From contig NZ_JQED01000042.1 of assembly GCF_000764225.1 (NCBI RefSeq), positions 124,001-188,000 on the forward strand: a stretch of 64,000 nt of DNA, written 5' to 3'. The position numbers and the translations under genes are program-made. Positions 1 through 8,454 of this stretch are shown one piece after another. The notes beneath the pieces are model-generated. The model worked only from the letters and a program-made list of their open reading frames with translations, was not told the origin of the DNA and searched no databases. Each line of letters starts with the position of its first letter. The first letter of the stretch is position 1. Origin of the DNA: Colwellia psychrerythraea (GTDB taxonomy: Bacteria; Pseudomonadota; Gammaproteobacteria; Enterobacterales; Alteromonadaceae).

Positions 1-1
1 A

Positions 2-1195
2 TCACAGGCAATAGAACTTGCTTTTAGTCGAAATAATTATGCTCAACAGCTGACTAATCAAACAAACACGTTAAAACAGTTAGTTGCCAATGATAATATT
101 TATGGTAACAATTACAGTATTAATGATTGGCAAACATTAGAAGTAAAACTGACAGCTTTGCTTAAGTCATCGCCTAAATTAACAGAACAACAACAAACCA
201 TTCAAAATAGCCTTCAAAATCAAAATGAAAGTTTAAAAAGCCTTTTCATTCTAATAAATAAAAACAAACTAAAAAATGCCAGTGAGATAATAAAAAAGCA
301 TTTGAAAGCAAAGTTGATGACACAACTCGAAGCTATTCGCTCTGATGCTTTACATTTGTCGGCTATTGCACAAAAAGACATTTACAACACGATAAAAAAG
401 CAAGCTCTTTTAATTATTTCAGTCTCAGCTGTCAGCATTCTCGCTCTGTTATTTGGTTCTTTTACCTTGACTTCTATAGTGAGAAAATCATTGAATGAAG
501 TGAAAAATGCTTTTGAAAAAAACCACTGTGGTGACTATCAAAATATACAGCTTTCTCACCACTCTCAAGAGTTTGATAGTATCGCTGATGCCTTTAATAC
601 CATGAATAAAAAGCTTAGTGAATCTACTATCTCTCTTACGGAAATGAAAAAAATAGTGGATGAAAGAACACATGTATTAGAACAATTATCAAAAACAGAC
701 CCTTTGACTAAAGTGGCTAATCGTCGAGCCCTGTTTGAACGCGCCAATATGGAGTTTTCTCGGGCGATGAGAAGCAAAAACAAATTAACGTTATTACTAT
801 TAGACTGTGACTTTTTTAAGAATGTAAATGATGAATTTGGCCATTTATTTGGTGATGAGTTATTAATTCATATTTGTAATATTTGCGGTCAAGAAATACG
901 AGATATTGATTTTTTAGCAAGATACGGTGGTGAGGAGTTTATTATTGTATTGCCAAATTGTGATATAGCAGGCGGGATTGAAACCGCCAATCGTATCCAA
1001 AATTCGCTTGCTAGGCATTGTGTAGCAATAGAAGGTAAAAAAGTTTGTGTAACTTTAAGTATTGGTATTTCTATGCTCAGCGAACGGCATCAAAATTTAG
1101 ACCAATTAATTAATGATGCTGACAGAGCTATGTATCTTGCTAAGGAAAATGGTCGTAATCGGATCGAAGTTCTCCCTGCACTAAATCTGCACTAA
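2..1195 (+). CDS. Diguanylate cyclase, membrane-anchored (5' end outside window)
   Basis: The frame is open from the first bases of the window, so the N-terminus lies upstream; a TTG at 158 is only an internal codon. What is visible is a mainly helical sensor region, one membrane segment (about 410-480), a HAMP-like linker, a short coiled coil and a C-terminal GGDEF domain. The active-site loop reads RYGGEEF, so it should be catalytically competent and make c-di-GMP from two GTP. The domain starts with the usual DPLTKVANRR motif. No RxxD inhibitory site is obvious just before the active loop. The ligand sensed by the N-terminal region cannot be told. No clear terminator follows. Confidence 0.9.
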   Translation, partial: SQAIELAFSRNNYAQQLTNQTNTLKQLVANDNIYGNNYSINDWQTLEVKLTALLKSSPKLTEQQQTIQNSLQNQNESLKSLFILINKNKLKNASEIIKKHLKAKLMTQLEAIRSDALHLSAIAQKDIYNTIKKQALLIISVSAVSILALLFGSFTLTSIVRKSLNEVKNAFEKNHCGDYQNIQLSHHSQEFDSIADAFNTMNKKLSESTISLTEMKKIVDERTHVLEQLSKTDPLTKVANRRALFERANMEFSRAMRSKNKLTLLLLDCDFFKNVNDEFGHLFGDELLIHICNICGQEIRDIDFLARYGGEEFIIVLPNCDIAGGIETANRIQNSLARHCVAIEGKKVCVTLSIGISMLSERHQNLDQLINDADRAMYLAKENGRNRIEVLPALNLH

Positions 1196-1387
1196 TTATA
1201 AAAGGGTTACATCGTTGTTACATATCTTGAAACAAGTTACTTATTGCTCAACGCAAATGCTGTTATAGACTGTTAGCTTATTAATTGCGTTGTAAAAGCA
1301 TTTAAAGATGCCATTTTTGCAATGCAGTAAACTCAACCAAACGATTTAAATAACCTTATCGCTTTAATAACTGACAGGGAATAATCA

Positions 1388-2143
1388 ATGAAAATGAAGA
1401 ACTTTCAAAAGAAAATCACCACTAAATTAGCGGTCTTAACGGCATTAAGCATAGTTGCTATTAGTGCACCTCTTGTAGCAGGGACTCTTGATTTATCTGG
1501 TAGAAGTGATAATGACACTCAGCAAGATAGTGGCAGAAAACCTGCACAGGTACTCGATTTTGTTGGTGTTAAAAAAGGAGATAAGGTACTCGATTTATTA
1601 GCCGGAGGGGGCTATTACACGGAACTTTTATCCCGAGTGGTGGGTGAAAAAGGCGCCGTTACTTTACAAATTCCTAAGGCATACCTTAAGTATGCAGAAA
1701 AATCGATAAAAGTTAGGCTTGCTAATGATAGATTAAAAAATGTTACCTATTTACTTAGTGAGGCTGATGATTTGAAGCTAGGTAAAAATACTTATGATAG
1801 TGCTTTCTTAGTCCTAGGTTTTCATGACATGTTCTTCCAAGAAGAAAGCTGGAATTTTACTGCTGATGAGGTAATGCCTCAGGTACTTAATTCACTAAAG
1901 TCTGGAGGTAAATTATTAGTCATCGACCATGAAGCCGCAGAAAATAGTGGTATTCGTGATGTTAAGTCATTACATAGAATTGATAGTGTATTTGTTAAAG
2001 AAGATTTGGAAAAGCGTGGTTTTAAGTTGATTAAAACGTCTAGAATTTTAGAAAACAAGAAGGATGAACACTCCAAATTAGTTTTTGTACCTGAATTACG
2101 CCGCAAAACAGACCGTTTTGTAATGTTGTTCGAGAAAATTTAA
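1388..2143 (+). CDS. Exported class I SAM-dependent methyltransferase-like protein
   Basis: This 251-residue protein begins with a hydrophobic signal-like segment (residues about 15-32) and continues into a Rossmann methyltransferase fold. The SAM-binding motif I reads VLDLLAGGGYYTELL near residues 66-80, and an acidic DHE follows the fourth strand region. The family resembles predicted exported methyltransferases (COG4798 type) common in marine gammaproteobacteria; their substrate is unknown. A GGGA Shine-Dalgarno lies just before the ATG. The gene stands alone and is followed by a terminator-like hairpin. The methyltransferase fold is well supported; export and substrate are inference. Confidence 0.8.
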   Translation: MKMKNFQKKITTKLAVLTALSIVAISAPLVAGTLDLSGRSDNDTQQDSGRKPAQVLDFVGVKKGDKVLDLLAGGGYYTELLSRVVGEKGAVTLQIPKAYLKYAEKSIKVRLANDRLKNVTYLLSEADDLKLGKNTYDSAFLVLGFHDMFFQEESWNFTADEVMPQVLNSLKSGGKLLVIDHEAAENSGIRDVKSLHRIDSVFVKEDLEKRGFKLIKTSRILENKKDEHSKLVFVPELRRKTDRFVMLFEKI

Positions 2144-2178
2144 CTTTACTTAAAAGTAACAGTACATGTCGATCTTGT

Positions 2179-2217
2179 GGAATACTATTTGTTAGTAATA
2201 TTAGTATTCCTTATTTT
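2179..2217 (+). terminator. Hairpin terminator after the methyltransferase gene
   Basis: A perfect 9-bp stem (GGAATACTA / TAGTATTCC) at 2179-2187 and 2202-2210 is followed by a T-rich stretch. It lies 35 bases after the stop codon. Confidence 0.65.
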
Positions 2218-2468
2218 CTAATCAAGCTTTATTCTTCCTTGATCACATATCAGTTTAGTCTCGATCTATTGCTGAGCTCGGCTATTGCGTCGGTCTAAAT
2301 AAACTATGCCATCACGCTTCAATGATAACTTTACAAAAACTGTACATAAGACTGCACATACGTCTTCACAGTGATTTCATCCTAAGATCAGAAAAGATGA
2401 TCTTAATCATATTGGTTGTTTTATAGCCCTTTAAAGTACGGAGATAAACTTTATAGGAGAGATTAAAC
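2218..2468. other. Intergenic region upstream of the ThDP enzyme gene
   Basis: This is the upstream region of the next gene, with no reading frame worth calling. An inverted repeat AAGATCA-N7-TGATCTT at 2384-2404 could be an operator or small hairpin about 65 bases before the start codon. A purine-rich Shine-Dalgarno (AGGAGA) precedes the ATG at 2469. Confidence 0.4.
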
Positions 2469-4292
2469 ATGTCGTATGAAATGAACTTTGGCAAAGCTTA
2501 CAATGAACAGTTACCTACATTAGGCGAAACCATGAGTGAAGTTATTCGCTTTTTTGGTGGACAACACATTTATGGTGTCGGTGGTGATTTTGCGGCTAAT
2601 TTAATTGCTGCTCTTGGCAGAAATGAGCAAGACAACGGCATTCAAATAAATCCTTCAAGTAATGAAATGCATGCAGGGTTTTCAGCTTGTGCTCAGGCAG
2701 AAATTGACGGTATGGGTTTTTGCTTAACGACCTATATGGTGGGTAGTTTACCCTGTACCAGTGCCGCAGCGTTAGCGGTAACTGAGGGGTTGCCTGTCGT
2801 TTTCATTTCTGGTGCCCCTGCAGAAAGTGAAGTGAACCAAGTCGCTATTCATCATACCATTCATCCAAATGCCTCATGGAAAGCGGAATATGATAATGCG
2901 TTGGAAGCTTTTTCAGCCTTGGGTATGCGCGTTGAGCGTTTGCAAGGGCAACGGGTCGAAGGGCATCCTAATATTGCCGGGCAACGCTTTTATCAAATTG
3001 TTAGTGAAGCCTATAAGAATAAGCAGCCGGTGTTTATTGAAGTGCCACGCGACCAGGTCTTTGCTAAAACTCAGCCTATCAAGTTACCTAGTGCTTTGGA
3101 TAATATTTGCTGTGGCAGTAATATTTTAGCGGGAACTGAGCTAATTGTTGATAATATTTTAGATAAATTGTCCCACGCGAAAGCACCTATGCTCTATTTA
3201 GGGGATCGCTTAAAGCATAATGAAAAACTTAAATGTTTGATCATTAGTTTTGCGAATAAATTTAATATTCCCTATGCAACAACTTGGTTTGCTAAAGGTC
3301 TTTTTGATGAATATGCGCCACTTTGTTTAGGTGCTTATAATGGTATTTTTACCCAAACCACTGGCCGTGAATATATTGAAAAAGAAGTTGATTATGTTAT
3401 TGATATTGCTACCAGCATATTCCCGCAAGACAGCAATATCGCCTTTGGTACCGGCACGCATAAAATAGAGCGCTTTGACAACAAAACACTACTAAAAGGC
3501 GGTTCATTGTTAGAGAAAGACCTGATAGCTATTTTTGAAAGCTTATTAGAACAGGAAATAAGCCCCTTTCATTTTTCAGGCCAACCAGAGCGCAGTATCA
3601 CTGCCAATGCTCAGTATATCGAGAGTAATGACTTGGCCAAAGGTGAAGATGATATTGATTTTAATAATTTGGCACAAACACTCAATGATCTTCAGGCACA
3701 AGATGCAAATACCTACGTGTATTTACCGGAAGTGGGTAACTCATACTTTGCCAGTTACAGCTTGAAAGTTCGTCAATCAGTACTTGGTCGTTCATGGCTA
3801 ACCAACCCATGGTATGGCGCAATGGGCACTGCATTACCCTATGCCAGAGTCGTTGCTCAACGGATAAAGTCACAGCAAATAGCTGAACGTGCCGTCGTGA
3901 TTATTGGTGATGGTGGTTTTCATTTTCAATTAAATGAAATGATCCATTTTTTAAAGGATAAATCAGATGTTACTATCGTGTATATGCGTAACAATGTTTT
4001 TCACTTAGGTAAAAGTGGTGATGGCGCTATTTATCACTGCAATGACAGTGAATTTGATGTGCACAGTTTAGTGAAAGCCTATCAAGGTAAAAGCAAAACA
4101 TGTACTAGTGTCAGTGAGTTTAAAAAATACTTTAAAGCATGCGGTCAGCAAACTGGGATATCTCTAATTGAAGTGCCTGCAAAGCCCATTGAAGCAAGAC
4201 AAAGTAACGAACTGAAGTTATTAAACTTGTATATCAAATCTAAAAATGGTCAAGCTGACGCCGTGAAAGCTTGGCAAGTATTAACGCAATAA
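2469..4292 (+). CDS. Thiamine-diphosphate-dependent decarboxylase/synthase-like enzyme
   Basis: At 607 residues this has the three-domain layout of the pyruvate decarboxylase/acetolactate synthase superfamily. The N-terminal pyrimidine-binding domain carries the activating Glu66 in a NEMHAG context. The C-terminal pyrophosphate domain has the metal and diphosphate motif GDGG at 480-483, followed 25 residues after GDG by the NN pair. Such enzymes cleave or form bonds next to a 2-keto group using ThDP and Mg2+. The substrate is not evident: the active-site residues do not match classical pyruvate decarboxylase or acetolactate synthase closely, and no partner subunit or pathway gene lies nearby. 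A strong AGGAGA Shine-Dalgarno supports the start. Family certain, reaction unknown. Confidence 0.85.
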   Translation: MSYEMNFGKAYNEQLPTLGETMSEVIRFFGGQHIYGVGGDFAANLIAALGRNEQDNGIQINPSSNEMHAGFSACAQAEIDGMGFCLTTYMVGSLPCTSAAALAVTEGLPVVFISGAPAESEVNQVAIHHTIHPNASWKAEYDNALEAFSALGMRVERLQGQRVEGHPNIAGQRFYQIVSEAYKNKQPVFIEVPRDQVFAKTQPIKLPSALDNICCGSNILAGTELIVDNILDKLSHAKAPMLYLGDRLKHNEKLKCLIISFANKFNIPYATTWFAKGLFDEYAPLCLGAYNGIFTQTTGREYIEKEVDYVIDIATSIFPQDSNIAFGTGTHKIERFDNKTLLKGGSLLEKDLIAIFESLLEQEISPFHFSGQPERSITANAQYIESNDLAKGEDDIDFNNLAQTLNDLQAQDANTYVYLPEVGNSYFASYSLKVRQSVLGRSWLTNPWYGAMGTALPYARVVAQRIKSQQIAERAVVIIGDGGFHFQLNEMIHFLKDKSDVTIVYMRNNVFHLGKSGDGAIYHCNDSEFDVHSLVKAYQGKSKTCTSVSEFKKYFKACGQQTGISLIEVPAKPIEARQSNELKLLNLYIKSKNGQADAVKAWQVLTQ

Positions 4293-4306
4293 CTGAAGTG
4301 TTCTTG

Positions 4307-4335
4307 GACATTAATACTTAGCTATTTTTAATGTC
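4307..4335 (+). terminator. Weak hairpin after the ThDP enzyme gene
   Basis: An 8-bp inverted repeat (GACATTAA / TTAATGTC) lies 15 bases after the stop. The T tract sits inside the loop rather than after the stem, so termination is uncertain. Confidence 0.3.
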
Positions 4336-4468
4336 ATTGAAAATATGGGATATTATATAATCTAAACTTATTGTCACCACTAAGCGCACTGAAAATAAGT
4401 TTCTTGAGGGGAGTGCTTAGAGAGAAGCTTTGCTCATATTGAGTGGGGCTCTCTGCCAGGAGGAAATA

Positions 4469-4951
4469 ATGATGAGAAAGGTGTTGGTTTTTGGTAATTC
4501 AGCTAGCGGCAAATCTACTTTAGCTAAGCACTTGGCTATGTCAGAACAGTTAGCGCACTTAGATCTCGACCTGCTGGCATGGCAAGCGACTAACCCGCCA
4601 ACAAGAGCCCCAATAGCTGAGAGTGCTAAAACTATCGAAAGCTTTATGCTAAAGCATGACTCCTGGGTTATTGAAGGTTGTTATAGTGATTTATTAAAGG
4701 TTGCCGAGCAGAAATCAACAGAGATTATCTATATGAATTTACCTGTTGAAAATTGTATTATTAATGCTAAAAATAGGCCTTGGGAATCGCATAAATACAC
4801 ATCTAAAATGGAACAAGATGCTAATTTAGTTATGCTATTACAATGGATATCTCAATACGAGATAAGAGATGATAACTTTTCTAAAATAGCTCACCTTGAG
4901 TTCTATCACCGCTATACAGGCGAAAAGAAAATGCTTACTACTAATGCTTGA
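4469..4951 (+). CDS. P-loop nucleotide kinase-like protein (AAA/topology-modulation type)
   Basis: A small protein of about 160 residues with a Walker A motif GNSASGKST right after the first beta strand, then a DLD motif and a VIEGCY segment like the lid/substrate region of adenylate- and shikimate-kinase-like proteins (the FlaR / topology-modulation group). It should bind ATP, but the phosphate acceptor is unknown. An AGGAGG Shine-Dalgarno at 4458-4463 points to the ATG pair at 4469/4472 rather than the upstream TTG. It lies 63 bases upstream of the dioxygenase gene and may be cotranscribed with it. Confidence 0.7.
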   Translation: MMRKVLVFGNSASGKSTLAKHLAMSEQLAHLDLDLLAWQATNPPTRAPIAESAKTIESFMLKHDSWVIEGCYSDLLKVAEQKSTEIIYMNLPVENCIINAKNRPWESHKYTSKMEQDANLVMLLQWISQYEIRDDNFSKIAHLEFYHRYTGEKKMLTTNA

Positions 4952-5014
4952 TGTTAAGCAGTAATGTTAAGAATAGACGTTAATGTGAAAATAAATATTG
5001 ATGAGTAGCTGATA

Positions 5015-5773
5015 ATGAACAGACTTTACAGTGAAAGTGGTTACTTACTAATGCGAAATTTTCTTAGCGATGATGAAGTCTTAACATTACATAATGTAGT
5101 AGCAGAGTTTCATCGTTTATGGCAAAAGGCCAATGCCAGTTATTATGCGCAGACTGCGTTAAATTCCGCTTACCTGACTAATCGAGAATACTTAAATGAT
5201 AAGCAGCGACAAGTGCTGTTTGATTTTATTGGTTCAGAAAAAGTAATGTCTATTGTTAATAAGTTGATTCCTATACAACCTTGTTTTTTAAATACGCAAT
5301 TATTTTTTAATCCGGTCAACACTAACCAAAATAACTACTGGCACAGAGACCCACAATATCACCTCACTATTGAACAGCAAAAATCGGCTATTTTGTCTTC
5401 TGAAGTTATTCACTTTCGGCTACCTTTACTTGATGAACCTGGAATTGAATTAGTGCCAGGTACTCATAAACGATGGGATTCTACTGAAGAACTTAATGTG
5501 AGGTTAGAACAAGAGGGTCATAAAAATAACGAACCACTATCACAAGGAAAAGTGATAAAGCTCGACGCGGGTGATTTATTAATATTTTCGGCTAATATGA
5601 TTCATCGTGGTTTATATGGTCTGGATCGCTTAGCTTTCGATATACTTTTTTGTCAGCCTGACCCAAGTGTTATTCACTTTGTCTCCAATGATGCTTTACC
5701 AAGTGCTGAAGCTTTAACAAGCCTTGAAGATTCTGCTGCTTTTGACAATACCATTAAGCTTAAATCAATTTAA
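5015..5773 (+). CDS. Phytanoyl-CoA dioxygenase (PhyH) family protein
   Basis: A 252-residue Fe(II)/2-oxoglutarate oxygenase. The metal triad is visible as His110-x-Asp112 (WHRD) and the distal His197 (IHRG), with Arg205 placed to bind 2-oxoglutarate. It would hydroxylate a small organic substrate using O2 and 2-oxoglutarate with release of succinate and CO2. The family covers many substrates, from ectoine to phosphonates and lipid acyl chains, and nothing around it fixes the choice. It lacks a signal peptide, so it acts in the cytoplasm. It converges on the S46 peptidase gene with a shared terminator between them. Confidence 0.8.
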   Translation: MNRLYSESGYLLMRNFLSDDEVLTLHNVVAEFHRLWQKANASYYAQTALNSAYLTNREYLNDKQRQVLFDFIGSEKVMSIVNKLIPIQPCFLNTQLFFNPVNTNQNNYWHRDPQYHLTIEQQKSAILSSEVIHFRLPLLDEPGIELVPGTHKRWDSTEELNVRLEQEGHKNNEPLSQGKVIKLDAGDLLIFSANMIHRGLYGLDRLAFDILFCQPDPSVIHFVSNDALPSAEALTSLEDSAAFDNTIKLKSI

Positions 5774-5794
5774 ATAATTAATCTCTAGACCATA

Positions 5795-5823
5795 AAAAAA
5801 TCCGGCACATGGCCGGATTTTTT
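5795..5823. terminator. Bidirectional rho-independent terminator
   Basis: A perfect 12-bp stem (AAAAAATCCGGC / GCCGGATTTTTT) with a short loop separates two converging genes. Its T tracts on both strands make it suitable for both directions. Confidence 0.9.
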
Positions 5824-5849
5824 AAAAGTAAACTTGAATAATAGAAAGG

Positions 5850-8045
5850 TTATTCAACAATATCCATTTCTTCTATTAGGTTTGTAGCACCATCTACATG
5901 CTCCATAACCCAAAGCATATAGCGCACATCAACATGAATTGAGCGATTCAACTTAGTATCATAATCCCAGTCACCAATAATGCTTTCATAAACACCATCA
6001 AAGACTAAACCAACAAATTCAGCTTTATCGTTTAATGTTGGTGAGCCTGAGTTACCGCCGGTAATATCTAGGGTTCCTAAATAGTTAACAGGTACTGAAC
6101 CGATCGCTTTTTTGGCATACTCACCGTATTGCTTCTTATTGATAAGATCTAATTGCTTTTGCGGTGCATCAAATGGTGCAATACCGGTATCTTTAGCAAC
6201 AATACCTTCAAGGGTAGTATATGGCGTGGCGGTTAAACCATCTTGAGGAGAGTAACCTTTTACATTACCGTAAGTAATACGCAAAGTGCTGTTAGCATCG
6301 GCGTATACAGGCAAATCATTATCGTTGAAGTAAGCAATAAGGGCTTCCATATACTTAGGACGGAACGCTTGGATATTACCTGCTAGTTCTTTAGATTTAT
6401 CTTCAATCGCTTTACGTTCTTTAAAGCTAGCAACAGCTAATTGAATAAACGGGTCTTTACTCTTATTAAAATCACTTACCGACCTATTCATCAGCGCTAA
6501 ACGCTGATCTTGTGAATCAAGTTTAGTGTTTTTATACATTTTATCTAATTGCTTGCGAAGCTTCTTCTCGTTAAAGCTTTTAGCTGTGATATTTGTTAAA
6601 CCAAAGAATTTATCGAATGATTTTAAACGCTCAGCTTTCGGCAAAGCAACATAGTGCGTTAACATGGCAACAAGAATTTCTTTATCAATTTTTTCATCAT
6701 AACGACGATCAACAGATTTCATACTTTGTTCAAAACGAGCGATATCTCGCTCTTGATAACCATGCTCACGATCAATATTTGGCTTAGTGTTTTCAACCGC
6801 TAAGCGGTGAAGCCTTTTCGCTGTTGATAACATTTTGCTGTAACGCATATAACCTAAAATTAGATCACGTGCTTGTTGTTTATCATCCTTTTTAATTAAC
6901 TTATCTAAACCAGATAATGCTTCGCCATATTGGGCTTTACGCTTTGCACTGCTGTTTAACCAGTTTGTTAAGTTTGTTTCAAGTACTTGCTTGCGTTGTA
7001 AGAAAGTACCTTTATTGTAACTGTGGATCATAGAACCATAATTTTTAGCATAGTTAGCAAGACCGGCTAATGTGCTTTCATATTTAATACGCGCTTCACT
7101 ACCAACTTCTGAATGCGTATGAATTAAATCAATAATCTCTTCGCGGTAAGCTTTTGCGTGTGGGTATGTCCAAGAGAAGGTGTTTTCAACTTCATAGGCT
7201 GTACGGTAACGGTTAGTTCTACCTGGGTAGCCTAGAACCATGATGTAATCACCGTCATCAACACTGCTTTTGTTTACTTTTAAGTGATGCTTAGGTTTGT
7301 AAGGTACATTGTCTTTGCTGAAATCAGCAGGTTGACCATCTTTACCAACGTAGGCACGATAAAAACCGTAATCACCTGTGTGACGTGGCCACATCCAGTT
7401 GTCGATATCGCCGCCGTACTTACCTATGCTGCTTGCCGGTGCATGAACTAAACGAACATCACGAATAGTAAGCTGTTTGAATAAGTAATACTCCAAACCG
7501 CCATGAAAATTAACCACATTACAGCGGTATCTATCATCATTTTCACATTCAGCAACTAATTTTTTAGAATTAGTATCAACTGTTTTGTATCGATCGCTAC
7601 CTGACATTTTTTCAGTAATGCCTGATTTTACCAGTTTAGTTACTTCGGTGATCTCTTCTGTGACATAAATACGGCTCCCAGGTGTTGCTGGTAATTCTTC
7701 AGAGAATTCCTTAGCTAAAAAGCCATTTTTAAGTAAGTTATTTTCTGCAGTTGAGTTGTATTGTACAGAGCCATAAACACAGTGATGGTTCGTTGCCACT
7801 AATCCTTGATCAGATACAAAAGATGCGGTGCAGCCACCTAAACTCACAATCGCGCCCATAGGGAAACCGGTAAGATCGGTTAAATCATTTGGATTTAACT
7901 TTAAACCTGCGTTGGTTAATTCCTTTGCAATAGTTGGTAATTGATTTGGTTGCCACATGCCTTCATCGGCCAATGCTGAACCTGCGCTTAGCGCCAGTGT
8001 TGGCAGTATTACTGACCAGCTCAGAAACTGTTTCATTTTAATCAT
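5850..8045 (-). CDS. S46 family dipeptidyl-peptidase (DPP7/DPP11 family), exported
   Basis: The protein (731 residues) starts with a signal peptide ending near ALA-DEG, then a chymotrypsin-like double beta-barrel with an inserted helical domain. The catalytic His is in TNHHC (about 87-88) and the nucleophile is Ser666 in GGNSGSP. It should remove dipeptides from peptide N-termini in the periplasm. In the family the residue 18 positions after the Ser sets the P1 preference: Arg gives DPP11 (Asp/Glu), Gly gives DPP7 (hydrophobic). Here it is Gly684 (FDG), which predicts DPP7-like specificity. An AGGA Shine-Dalgarno supports the first Met. Likely used for protein scavenging. Confidence 0.92.
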   Translation of the reverse strand: MIKMKQFLSWSVILPTLALSAGSALADEGMWQPNQLPTIAKELTNAGLKLNPNDLTDLTGFPMGAIVSLGGCTASFVSDQGLVATNHHCVYGSVQYNSTAENNLLKNGFLAKEFSEELPATPGSRIYVTEEITEVTKLVKSGITEKMSGSDRYKTVDTNSKKLVAECENDDRYRCNVVNFHGGLEYYLFKQLTIRDVRLVHAPASSIGKYGGDIDNWMWPRHTGDYGFYRAYVGKDGQPADFSKDNVPYKPKHHLKVNKSSVDDGDYIMVLGYPGRTNRYRTAYEVENTFSWTYPHAKAYREEIIDLIHTHSEVGSEARIKYESTLAGLANYAKNYGSMIHSYNKGTFLQRKQVLETNLTNWLNSSAKRKAQYGEALSGLDKLIKKDDKQQARDLILGYMRYSKMLSTAKRLHRLAVENTKPNIDREHGYQERDIARFEQSMKSVDRRYDEKIDKEILVAMLTHYVALPKAERLKSFDKFFGLTNITAKSFNEKKLRKQLDKMYKNTKLDSQDQRLALMNRSVSDFNKSKDPFIQLAVASFKERKAIEDKSKELAGNIQAFRPKYMEALIAYFNDNDLPVYADANSTLRITYGNVKGYSPQDGLTATPYTTLEGIVAKDTGIAPFDAPQKQLDLINKKQYGEYAKKAIGSVPVNYLGTLDITGGNSGSPTLNDKAEFVGLVFDGVYESIIGDWDYDTKLNRSIHVDVRYMLWVMEHVDGATNLIEEMDIVE

Positions 8046-8454
8046 AGCTATCCTACTTTTCTTATGCAGTTTTGAATCGAATCAAATTATTTATGGTGAC
8101 TACATATTATGTTATTTAGTTGTTAATTATTTGATAATAAATATCGACAACGAAGTGTGCGCTAGTGATGAGTTTTAGTCAAAAAAAATAGCAAAAATTA
8201 TTCATTTCAATTGTAAAGATAGGTTTCAAGAAATAATTAACTAAGTGCCATCATTGTATAAATCTCATCATTAACAGCAATCTACATTTCAAGATATAAA
8301 GCTAGGCGCTATTGCACTTCACTTGAATTTAAGCAACAAGTTGATCTATTTTACGGTAATTACAAATAAAAACAATTCTCACTTGTAATTGTAACTAAGT
8401 GTCATTATCATTAGCGCAAATAATATTAATTCTCGTTTCTATTTGAGTGATTCC
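8046..8454. promoter_or_regulatory. Divergent regulatory region with Fur-box-like sequence (8370-8418)
   Basis: This 409-base gap separates the S46 peptidase gene from the barrel-imelysin-DUF1111 set. Near the right end, two stretches resemble Fur sites: AATTCTCAC around 8374-8382 and GTCATTATCATTAG at 8401-8414, whose complement contains TGATAATGA. Neither is a perfect 19-bp Fur box. The gene content downstream (imelysin, DUF1111) is commonly iron-regulated, which supports the reading. No other feature was seen in the gap. Confidence 0.45.

Noticed and set aside
2..157. Start of the diguanylate cyclase at TTG 158
   Set aside because: The frame is open to the window edge, so the gene begins upstream and TTG 158 is internal.
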